Assembly: GCA_910579425.1 (NCBI GenBank)
Contig: CAJTVL010000062.1
Span: 1 to 22,708 of the forward strand
Source: an uncultured Lachnospiraceae bacterium
Lineage (GTDB): Bacteria > Bacillota > Clostridia > Lachnospirales > Lachnospiraceae
Direction of reading: 5' to 3'
DNA length: 22,708 bases
Shown here piece after piece: positions 1-6,351 of the stretch. Each line of letters starts with the position of its first letter. Position 1 is the first letter of the stretch. The notes beneath the pieces are model-generated. The model did not search any database. It saw only the letters and a list, made by a program, of their open reading frames with translations, and was not told where the DNA came from. The position numbers and the translations under genes were made by a program.

Positions 1-4
1 TTTT

Positions 5-28
5 ACCGGATAATTTCGTCCGGTTTTA
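5..28 (+). terminator. Hairpin with T-run at the left edge
   Basis: ACCGGA and TCCGGT form a 6-bp stem around an 8-nt loop, followed by TTTT. This fits a rho-independent terminator for a plus-strand gene ending outside the window. The stem is short, so confidence is moderate. The bases from 29 to about 275 hold no supported gene; the open frames there have no ribosome site or recognisable protein. Confidence 0.45.
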
Positions 29-275
29 ATTTGAGGCTAAGCTCACGGATTCAGGTTATATTTAACCATTATACATAGAATAAAAATGAGCAATATATAG
101 ATGTCGATCAGGCAAATTGAATGTACACTTGATTTATGTTTTGTTTTGTATTTCATGGAAAAGGATGAAAGGGGCCGTCTCACCTGTGTTTTTTCAATCA
201 CTGGTGGGATGGTCCCAATTCATTCCCCGACCCGACAGGAAACCGGCGCATTGCCGGCCATCTTTCGCTCCGCTA

Positions 276-505
276 TTACGGCAGAGCGTTTCGTTTCAGG
301 CTGTGATAGGCCAGCAGGATGTAAACTGCATAGATGAGAAAGAAAAGCCCAAGCGAGACGGCGATGATACTTCCCGGGCTGCTTGCTCCCACCATGATCC
401 CCGGTTCAGGTCTCTGACCCTCGATGCCGAAGTACAGGTCGAAAGAGGCGTTTTCCATGGACCGTCCCCGGATGATGCCGCTGATCACCAGACCGCTCCC
501 CTCGG
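276..505 (-). pseudogene. C-terminal fragment of an ABC permease (FtsX/BceB-like)
   Basis: The frame ends in a hydrophobic segment of about 20 residues (SIIAVSLGLFFLIYAVYILL) followed by a short basic tail, AYHSLKRNALP. That is the shape of the last membrane helix of FtsX-type permeases of the BceB family. Only the last ~75 residues remain, against several hundred in a normal permease. The fragment lies directly downstream of, and out of frame with, a kinase fragment, so the start of the gene and any ATPase gene between them appear to have been deleted. A CCGGC/GCCGG hairpin at about 242-256 could be its terminator. The family call rests on this one helix plus gene order. Confidence 0.45.
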
Positions 506-742
506 TGAGCAGGGATGCCGATGCCGTTGTCCTGAACGGTCAGTTGAATTTGTTTTCCAGAGGATCTGGCGGAAAGGGTGATGACCGGTTCCGCTGCCTG
601 GTAACGGGCGGCATTTTGGAGGAGCTGGCCCAGGACAAAGGCAGCCCATTTTTCGTCGGTATAGACAAGGTAGTCCAGATTCTGCATTTCAACCCGGACA
701 CCGCTTTGGAACAGCAGGGAGCGGTGATTTTCGATGGCCTGG
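505..742 (-). pseudogene. Histidine kinase fragment (BceS-like catalytic domain)
   Basis: The fragment reads through YTDEKWAAFVLGQLLQNAAR and then VQDNGIGIP. These are the N-box and G1 box of a HATPase_c domain; the TDEKW...Q(L/I)LxN pattern is typical of intramembrane-sensing BceS-type kinases. The membrane segments and dimerisation helix are missing at the 5' end. The 3' half after GIGIP is also lost, where the frame breaks into the permease fragment. No ATG with a ribosome site precedes it; the first in-frame ATG at 687 is internal to the domain. It is part of a composite scar on the minus strand: regulator, kinase, permease. Confidence 0.7.
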
Positions 743-854
743 GAATATCGTTAAAATCCGTCACCGGAAAAGGCAGGTATCCTTCTTTTTCCAGTAACAG
801 GGCAAACTCATCCCGAATATCCGGTTCATCCTATATGATCATTATTTTCTGCAT
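742..854 (-). pseudogene. Response regulator N-terminal remnant with an early stop
   Basis: An ATG at 854 has a strong ribosome site (GGAGGTGGGG at 861-870), embedded in the end of the upstream exporter gene. It starts MQKIMII, then TAG, then DEPDIRDEFALLLEKEGY. The stop replaces the first acid of the receiver motif EDEPDIR, consistent with a GAG-to-TAG change. Receiver homology continues about 30 residues and then runs into kinase sequence at about 742. The rest of the receiver and the DNA-binding domain are absent. The intact ribosome site and small spacing show that it was an operon partner of the exporter. Confidence 0.7.
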
Positions 855-857
855 TGC

Positions 858-2249
858 CTACCCCACCTCCACCAACTGCAGTTCATAGAGCCGTTTGTAC
901 AGCCCGTCCTTTGCCAAAAGTTCTTGATGGGAACCTGATTCACGGATACGGCCCTTATGCATGACCATGATCTTATCCGCGTGCTGGATGGTGGAAAGAC
1001 GGTGGGCCACCATGATGGTGGTGCGGCCTTCCATCAGGCTCTCCAGAGCGTGGGTGATCAGGCTCTCTGTCTCCGTGTCGATATTGGCAGTGGCCTCGTC
1101 CAGCACCAGAATCGTCGGCTTGTAGGCAAGGGTTCTGGCAAAGGAGAGGAGCTGGCGCTGTCCGGCGGAGAGGGTGCTGCCCCGTTCCGTGACAGGGGCG
1201 TCGTAGCCGCCGGGCATTTTTTCGATAAAGGTATCCGCATGCACCGTCCGGGCCGCCGAGCGGATTTCCTCTTCGGTGATGGAGGGATTGCCCAGGGAGA
1301 TGTTGCTCTTAATATCTCCGGTAAAAAGGAACACGTCCTGCTGTACCTGCCCGATGGCCCTTCGCAGTACGTCCGTGTGAATATTCCGGATGTTCACACC
1401 GTCGATCAGGATTTCCCCCTTCTGAATATCATAATAGCGTCCGATCAGATTCAGGATGGAGGTTTTTCCTGCTCCTGTGGCTCCTACAAAGGCCGCTTTC
1501 TCACCGGGACGGATCACGAAGCTCACGTCCTTCAAAATATAATCCTCGTCTGTGGGCTCCTTTTCGTAGGAAAACCAAACATGGCGAAACTCGATCCGCC
1601 CCTGAATCTCTACCTCCACAGGCTGGGGAGGATTTGTGATTTGGGGCTTTTCATCCAGAATGGAAAAGACTTTCTGGGCGGAGGCAAGGGAGGACTGGAG
1701 GGTGCCGAACTGCTCCGCCAGTTCCTGGATAGGCTCAAAAAAGCTGCCGATGTAGGTGATGAAGATAAACAGGGTTCCCAGAGAGAGGCTTCCTTTTAAT
1801 ACGGAGGAACCGCCGGCTCCGATCACCAGCACCATGGCAAGGATGGAGACCAGGTAGATGGAGGGACGGAAAATGGCAAAGGTCATGACCTCCCGCCAAT
1901 TGGCCTGGTAGAGCTCCTGGGATTTCTGGCAAAAGGCCTCATACTTTTCCTTTTCCCGGGCAAAAATCTGAATCAGGCGCATACCGGAGATATGCTCGGA
2001 TAAAAAGGTGTTGATGTCCGTGATTTTGTTGCGGGTAATCTGATAAGCCTTGCGGGAAAGATGGCGGAACAGGAAAGTAAGCACCGTCACCACCGGAAGC
2101 AGGGCGAAAGACACCAGCGCCATGGTAACGTTTATGGAAAGCATGACCACGGCATAGCCGATGATCTTCACCACGTTTTTAAAGAGCTTTACCAAAATAG
2201 AGGAAAAAAGCTCGTTCACCGCCTCCGTGTCGTTGGAAACCCGTGTCAC
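858..2249 (-). pseudogene. 5'-truncated ABC exporter (fused membrane and ATPase domains)
   Basis: This is a type IV (MDR-like) half-exporter missing its first ~120-130 residues. What remains starts at VTRVSNDTEAVNELFSS, which belongs in the second or third intracellular part of the membrane domain, and then runs to the end. The ATPase domain is complete: Walker A GATGAGKTS (near residue 255), LSAGQRQ signature (near 359), Walker B LVLDEATANID and the VAHRLST switch. The apparent GTG start at 2249 is simply the first start-like codon after the break and has no ribosome site. Just upstream the sequence belongs to an unrelated plus-strand fragment. With no promoter and no first helices, it is probably not functional. 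The last bases carry the ribosome site of the downstream regulator remnant. Confidence 0.8.
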
Positions 2250-2261
2250 CAGCGGAGCCTT

Positions 2262-2479
2262 ACCTCTTAATTTCCCAGGTGATCACGGCGCAGCTGCCGG
2301 GACAAGAGCCAGGACAGGAAGAAGCGGAATGTGTGTTTACGGATGAGGAACTGTTCCCAATCCGGGAAATCCTTTACGAGGATACGCCCCGCACGGGCGC
2401 CTATGGCACTACCACGATCTGTTTGAAAAACGGAGAAGTCAGAAGGGTGAATTTTGAGGGGATTGAGGCGGCTTTTTAG
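2262..2479 (+). pseudogene. 5'-less fragment of an unknown protein
   Basis: A plus-strand frame ends at 2479 with a soluble, acidic, protein-like tail: FTDEELFPIREILYEDTP, then GTTTICLKNGEVRRVNFEGI. The alternation of charged and beta-forming residues looks like a real domain end. No ribosome site precedes the nominal ATG at 2243, and that ATG lies inside the neighbouring exporter sequence, so the gene is probably a 3' remnant whose start was deleted. It sits head to head with the truncated exporter. I do not recognise the family. Confidence 0.4.
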
Positions 2480-2520
2480 AAAATTATAGAAATATTGTGG
2501 AGTATCCTGATTCATAACAC

Positions 2521-2549
2521 GAGGACAGCACATTCTGCGTGCTGTCCTC
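2521..2549. terminator. Perfect 11-bp inverted repeat
   Basis: GAGGACAGCAC and GTGCTGTCCTC are perfectly complementary around a 7-nt loop. No T-run follows on either strand, so it is a strong hairpin rather than a classic terminator. It lies between the fragment ending at 2479 and the Rpn gene and may end transcription of the former or be part of a dispersed repeat. Confidence 0.5.
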
Positions 2550-2781
2550 ATATAACAAATTCCTTCAGGCCTTTAGATGAGTTTAGAAAATTTTAATTTG
2601 CCTCTCTCTTTTGAATATGCTATCTTTTTTACAGGGTATTCTTGTCCGATACATTCTTTTTGCTCTAAGTAATATCATCAGATCCAGGGAACTTTATCAC
2701 ATTCCTGATCAATTAATTTCATTTCAATGTTTTTCCAACCAATCCGAAAATAACCAAGAACAACCAAGAAAGGACACGTCT
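2550..2781 (+). other. Leader region of the Rpn gene, no other gene seen
   Basis: The stretch is AT-rich and lacks a convincing coding frame. An upstream in-frame ATG at 2611 would add 57 residues without a ribosome site and of unlikely composition. A 10-bp tandem repeat (AACCAAGAA twice, 2752-2770) sits right before the ribosome site. No confident -35/-10 pair was identified. Confidence 0.4.
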
Positions 2782-3747
2782 ATGAACAAATCTCAGGTAT
2801 CTAAAGAAACCGTCAAACCGGAACCCTCTATGCCAATCCATGCCGAACTGTCCCAGTCCCCGAAACCGCGCCCCACAGGGGCAGTGCCGATTCCCATGAC
2901 TAACGACTACTTGTTCCGCGCCTTTTTACAGAGGAATAACAGAGCGCTTAAGGGGCTTGTGGCCGCCCTGCTCTATAAGGAACCGGAAGCCATAGCCTCC
3001 GCGGAGATTATGAATCCTATTGAACTGGGGAACTCAGTGAACGATAAAACATTTATCCTGGACATCCGGGTTTCCTTAAATAATCATACGAGAATCAACC
3101 TTGAAATGCAGGTGATCAATGAGCATAACTGGACGGAACGCTCCTTATGTTATCTGTGCAGAGACTTCAGCCAGCTGACATCAGGAGAGAAATACCAGAC
3201 GGTCAAACCGGTAATTCAGATCGGAATCCTGAATTTCAGCTTATTTCCCCAATATCCGGAGTTCTATGCCACCTACAAGATGTTAAATGTGAAAACGTAT
3301 ACTTTATATAGTGACAAACTGCGCCTTTCTGTGTTAGACTTAACCCATAGGGAACTGGCAACAGAGCAGGACAGAAAGTACCAGCTTAATAATTGGGCGG
3401 CTCTCTTCAAGGCGGCCACATGGGAGGAGATCAATATGCTGGCGAAGAAGAATGAATATATAGACGAGGCGGCAAATACTATACATCAGCTGACCCAGGA
3501 GGAGAAGATCCGCATGCAGTGTGAGGCGCGGGAAGATTATTACCGTACACAGCTTGGATGGCAGTGGATGCTGGCGGAGCAGAGAGCATTGCTGGAAGAA
3601 AAGGATGCAATGCTAGAAAAGAAAGATGCAATACTGGCGGAAAAGGATGCAATGTTGGGAAAAAAAGACGCAATGCTTGCGGAAAAGGATGCAACTATCC
3701 AAAAACTGAGAGCAGCATTAGAGGCAAAGCCGGAGAAAGCCGAATAG
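2782..3747 (+). CDS. Rpn family PD-(D/E)XK nuclease / putative transposase
   Basis: The protein is 321 residues. The ATG at 2782 is chosen because AAAGGA lies about 8 bases upstream and the family's conserved block MTNDYLFRAFLQRNNRALKG follows. The nuclease core shows D94 in FILDIRVSL and E108-x-Q110 in INLEMQV, matching the D...ExQ motif of recombination-promoting (Rpn/YhgA-like, PDDEXK_2) proteins. Rpn relatives are Ca-stimulated endonucleases that raise RecA-independent recombination; whether this copy is active is unknown. The C-terminus holds five heptads of the form (E/K)KDAxLx at 3595-3699, probably a coiled coil. It converges on the AraC gene, with two bases between stop codons. Proline-rich low-complexity residues precede the catalytic domain. 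Confidence 0.85.
   Translation: MNKSQVSKETVKPEPSMPIHAELSQSPKPRPTGAVPIPMTNDYLFRAFLQRNNRALKGLVAALLYKEPEAIASAEIMNPIELGNSVNDKTFILDIRVSLNNHTRINLEMQVINEHNWTERSLCYLCRDFSQLTSGEKYQTVKPVIQIGILNFSLFPQYPEFYATYKMLNVKTYTLYSDKLRLSVLDLTHRELATEQDRKYQLNNWAALFKAATWEEINMLAKKNEYIDEAANTIHQLTQEEKIRMQCEAREDYYRTQLGWQWMLAEQRALLEEKDAMLEKKDAILAEKDAMLGKKDAMLAEKDATIQKLRAALEAKPEKAE
3595..3699 (+). repeat. Five 21-bp tandem repeats encoding heptads
   Basis: Five imperfect 21-bp units encode EEKDAML, EKKDAIL, AEKDAML, GKKDAML and AEKDATI. The KDA core is constant. In-frame 21-bp units can change copy number without breaking the frame, so the coiled-coil tail may vary in length between strains. Confidence 0.85.
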
Positions 3748-3749
3748 TT

Positions 3750-4595
3750 TCAGACATTCCGGGTACGCCGCACGGAGGAGGGGGTCTGTCCGTAGAGTTC
3801 CTTAAAGGCCCGGTTAAAAAGCTTCTGGTTGGTGAATCCGTTATCCTCCATGATCTGCGCCACAGGAGCGTCCGAATTTTGCAGATCCTGATAGACATGG
3901 GAAAGGCGTACTTCGTTTACATAGTTTAAAAAGGACATTCCCATATTCTTTTTAAAAAAGCGGCAGAAATATTCCTTCCCCAGGCCAAGGTGGTCGGCCC
4001 CGTCACTGAGGGTGACAGGCTCCTGAAAATGCTGTTCGGTAAAAGTGATGATGGAGCGGATACGCTCCCGGGTCATTTTATCCATAGTGGAGGCAGCGGA
4101 AGCGGTGAGCGTTGAAAAATCCCGGAGCAGATGGGCGAGGATCTGCAGTACAAGTCCCTCCGCTTCCAGGGCATAGACGGGCAAATCCATGATATAAAGC
4201 CGGGTCAGGGCTTCCATCAACTCGCATATCTCCCGGTAGTTTGGGAAACGCTCGTCCCCTATCTCGTCAGGAGTACAGCGGATCTGATGGAGTTCAATAT
4301 CGGGAAGATAATTTGCAAGCAGCTTTTTGGATAAATGGATGTTGACGAACATGGAGGTTTTATCGTGGGCATAGGTGCTGTGTACCTGGGAGGATTCGAT
4401 CACTGCCAGGTTTTTTTTATTCAGCAGGTGCAGCTTTCCCTCGATCCGCAGGTCGATTTCCCCGTTCAGGGGATAAAGGATCTCCAGCTCCTCGTGCCAG
4501 TGCAGGGGATGGCGCCCGCCGGGGGTGGTGATAAATTTTATGAGAGTCCCCATGGGACTTAAGGAGCGTATTGTTTTATAATAGGGCTGTTCCAT
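3750..4595 (-). CDS. AraC family transcriptional regulator (module copy A)
   Basis: The protein is 281 residues with an N-terminal cupin (AraC-binding) domain and a C-terminal double helix-turn-helix. The cupin shows HWHEELEILYPLNGEIDL at residues 32-49. The DNA-binding domain runs from about 180, with LGLGKEYFCRFFKKNMGMSF and the second-motif signature NGFTNQKLFNRAFKELYG...PSSVRR. The start at 4595 (MEQPYYK) follows AAGGAG at 7-base spacing; the longer frame to 4676 would read through the promoter. It is divergent from a 43-residue peptide gene and shares its control region. A near-identical paralogue lies at 10213-11055 with the same arrangement. The -35 of its own promoter overlaps a putative regulator box, suggesting autorepression. 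The ligand is unknown. Confidence 0.9.
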   Translation of the reverse strand: MEQPYYKTIRSLSPMGTLIKFITTPGGRHPLHWHEELEILYPLNGEIDLRIEGKLHLLNKKNLAVIESSQVHSTYAHDKTSMFVNIHLSKKLLANYLPDIELHQIRCTPDEIGDERFPNYREICELMEALTRLYIMDLPVYALEAEGLVLQILAHLLRDFSTLTASAASTMDKMTRERIRSIITFTEQHFQEPVTLSDGADHLGLGKEYFCRFFKKNMGMSFLNYVNEVRLSHVYQDLQNSDAPVAQIMEDNGFTNQKLFNRAFKELYGQTPSSVRRTRNV

Positions 4596-4660
4596 AACTT
4601 TCTCCTTCCGCATCAATATTGCTCTTGTATATGGAAAAACCAAACTGTACAGGCAACGAA

Positions 4661-4670
4661 AAGTCAATAT
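4661..4670 (+). promoter_or_regulatory. Putative AraC box 1 (copy A)
   Basis: AAGTCAATAT lies in the untranslated leader of the AraC gene, 76 bp from box 2. It recurs at 11114-11123 in copy B, 75 bp from its box 2. Assignment to the adjacent regulator is inferred from conservation and placement. Confidence 0.55.
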
Positions 4671-4714
4671 AAACATTGATAAATAATTAACACATCCTGT
4701 ATTTTATATAAATA

Positions 4715-4743
4715 ATCATATAGCAGAAGCAATGTGAAGTCAA
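4715..4743 (-). promoter_or_regulatory. Promoter of AraC gene (copy A)
   Basis: On the minus strand TTGACT (4743-4738), a 17-bp spacer and TATGAT (4720-4715) form a near-consensus sigma-A promoter. The same hexamers and spacing occur in copy B at 11195-11167. The -35 lies within box 2 (AAGTCAATAT), so a regulator bound there would block polymerase. Confidence 0.75.
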
Positions 4744-4767
4744 TATCAACTTAAACAAAGTCAAAAT
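4737..4767 (+). promoter_or_regulatory. Putative AraC operator, boxes 2 and 3 (copy A)
   Basis: AAGTCAATAT (4737-4746) and AAGTCAAAAT (4758-4767) are direct repeats with a 21-bp period, two helical turns, as expected for half-sites of an AraC dimer. Box 3 starts 39 bp before the peptide gene's -10, a placement suited to activation. Copy B has the same period and the same 39-bp distance. Confidence 0.65.
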
Positions 4768-4796
4768 GCTTTCTTTTCATTGCAGGGCTTTGGGGT

Positions 4797-4802
4797 TAGA
4801 AT
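4797..4802 (+). promoter_or_regulatory. -10 element of the peptide gene (copy A)
   Basis: TAGAAT stands where copy B has TAAAAT. No good -35 exists 17 bp upstream, which fits a promoter that depends on an activator bound at boxes 2 and 3. Confidence 0.5.
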
Positions 4803-4852
4803 GATACTCGTAACAAGGAAATAAATGGCAATGAGAAAAGGAGAGGTTTATT

Positions 4853-4984
4853 ATGAGTATCGTTGTATTGAAGAGAAACATTGCAAAGTATTTTGAGAAG
4901 CATGGAGTGGAAATTATGTGCAGCCTTGCCGTGTTAGATGAAAATTCCAATGCCTATGAAAATTATTGCCTGCTGAATAAATAA
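4853..4984 (+). CDS. 43-residue peptide, divergent from AraC regulator (copy A)
   Basis: A short gene starts at an ATG with an excellent ribosome site (AAAGGAG at 4837-4843). It begins MSIVVLKRNIAKYFEKHG and ends in DENSNAYENYCLLNK. There is no signal peptide or membrane helix; residues 3-16 could form an amphipathic helix, and Cys23 is shared with the paralogue at 11305. The two peptides are 36/43 identical. The genes have nine synonymous and seven amino-acid-changing codons with no indels, the pattern of a maintained coding sequence. A strong terminator at 5079-5119 makes it monocistronic. I do not recognise the family. It may be an effector, a small regulator or a ligand for the divergent AraC protein; these are only inferences. 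Confidence 0.75.
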   Translation: MSIVVLKRNIAKYFEKHGVEIMCSLAVLDENSNAYENYCLLNK

Positions 4985-5078
4985 AGAGTGTTGGAATGAG
5001 GCGTCCCTGCGGGGATGTACATGGGCATGGCATAGGCGCAGCCCGAAAAAACGAAGGCTGTCAAGTGCATGATCGTGC

Positions 5079-5122
5079 AAACCGCCAAAGTGTAAAAATC
5101 TGTTACACTTTGGCGGTTTTTG
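5079..5122. terminator. Strong bidirectional terminator
   Basis: A perfect 17-bp stem (5079-5095 with 5103-5119) has a 7-nt loop, with A-run and T-run flanks on both sides. It ends the peptide gene on the plus strand and the LacI-type gene on the minus strand. Confidence 0.9.
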
Positions 5123-5128
5123 TCTATA

Positions 5129-6119
5129 CTATTTAGGCAGCAAACCGCTGCTTCCCCTCACGACAAGCACCGGCTCCACCATCTGCAGCTTTTCCACCGG
5201 CAGGCCGTTCATCCGCCCGACGGCCGCCTTTACCAGCAGGGAGCCATACGCTTCATAATCATAACCGACACTGGTAAGGCCGGGCATGGCGGTCTCTGCT
5301 ATGTAGGTATTGTCAAAGCTGGCCACCGATATATCCTCTGGAATCTTTCCTCCGTGCTCCCGGATGCTCTGCATGACTCCAAGGGCCCCATAGTCGTTAA
5401 TTGCAATCACCGCGGTGGGCATGGCGGACAGGTCTTTTTTCTGATACAGCTCATTCATCTGGGTATAGCCGGAACGGATGTCGTAACCGCCGCCTTGCCC
5501 GATCAGGTCGGGGTCAAAGGACAGCCCGCTGCTCTTTAAAATCTGTTTGTAACGCATCACTTTCTCGTAGGTGGACAGCACGTCCATTTTTCCCCCGAGA
5601 ACTGCAATCCTTTCGTGGCCGAGAGAGAGTAAGTGCCCCATCAAAAGATCCATGGACTTCATATGGTCGATTCTCACCATATCACATCCGGTACCGTCCA
5701 GCTTTCCGGTCAGGATGACAGGAATCTGTTCCATGATATTATTGATCTGCTCTGCGTACTCCATATCGGTAACCAGCTCGTCTGCGTGTCCGCCCAAAAG
5801 AATGATGGCATCCACCCTCTGCTCCTTAAGCTTTCCCAGCAATTGTTCTTCCAGCTCCATATCCCTTAAAAAGTTGTATACGGATACGCTGTAGTTTTCC
5901 TTTCTGGCCGCCTGCTCACAAGCCACGAACATGGAGGCATAATAGGGATTTCTGATGTCGGCCATCAAAAGACCGATCATACGGCTTTTGGCGTCAGCAA
6001 GCCCCTTTGCCAGGGCGTTGGGGGTAAAGCTGTATTTTTCAACCGCGGCCAGAACCTGTTCCTTTTTGATCTCATTGACCCTTGCGCTGCCTGTCAGAAC
6101 TCTGGAAACGGTGCCGGGA
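5129..6119 (-). pseudogene. LacI family regulator lacking the start of its DNA-binding domain
   Basis: The ligand-binding part is complete: MIGLLMADIRNPYYASMF, then the IILLGG and VIAINDYGALGVMQSIREHG segments, ending VEPVLVVRGSSGLLPK. In frame upstream of the first ATG (5980) the sequence still encodes GTVSRVLTGSARV, EQVLAAVEKYSFTPNALAKGL, which is the recognition helix and hinge region of LacI proteins. The first ~18 residues (helix 1 and the start codon) are missing. The frame runs back from about 6119 to a stop with no usable start codon. A protein starting at 5980 would have no HTH. The break joins it head to head with a plus-strand gene tail that also lost its 5' end. Sugar ligand unknown. 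Confidence 0.8.
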
Positions 6120-6142
6120 AGTATTATTTTTCTTACATAAAG

Positions 6143-6349
6143 CAGGTATGTCTATGTATCTTTTCATGCATTGTCACTTATACGATATGTCATTTATTCC
6201 CCAAGGAGAATGTGACGGCGCATTTTATTTGGAGTATTCTTGTATGTATTGTGATCCCTAATGTGATATTGTACGTTTGTTATTTCAAAGAGCCAGAATT
6301 TGATTATATGTGGAAAAGGCTGAAAGTGAACAGACTATTTAAGGAGTGA
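6143..6349 (+). pseudogene. C-terminal tail of a polysaccharide flippase-like membrane protein
   Basis: An open frame without a start ends in VTAHFIWSILVCIVIPNVIL and then YVCYFKEPEFDYMWKRLKVN, stop at 6347-6349. One or two hydrophobic helices followed by a short basic tail with EFDYMWKRL resemble the end of Wzx/MATE-like polysaccharide flippases of clostridia. Only ~65 residues remain. The stop sits 2 bases before the ATG of the VanZ-like gene, so both were once an operon. The family call rests on a short segment. Confidence 0.45.
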
Positions 6350-6351
6350 CT

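Larger units (their letters stand above)
3750..4984. repeat. Long direct repeat, copy A (AraC gene, control region, peptide gene)
   Basis: This segment matches 10213-11436 through the regulator, the intergenic control region and the small gene, in the same orientation. Long stretches are identical or differ at scattered, mostly third-codon positions. The two copies are about 6.4 kb apart and could recombine, excising everything between them. Confidence 0.85.

Noticed and set aside
101..581. Overlapping plus-strand open frames at the left end
   Set aside because: No ribosome site, no recognisable domains, and they run antisense to the permease and kinase fragments.
957..1799. 280-codon plus-strand open frame
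   Set aside because: Antisense shadow of the ABC ATPase coding sequence, produced by its codon bias; no domain and no start signal.
2521..2549. Insertion-sequence terminal repeat
   Set aside because: The inverted repeat is a single local hairpin with a 7-nt loop; no matching distant copy, transposase or target duplication was found.
5008..5136. Plus-strand open frame after the first peptide gene
   Set aside because: It reads straight through the perfect 17-bp terminator stem and has no counterpart after the second peptide gene.
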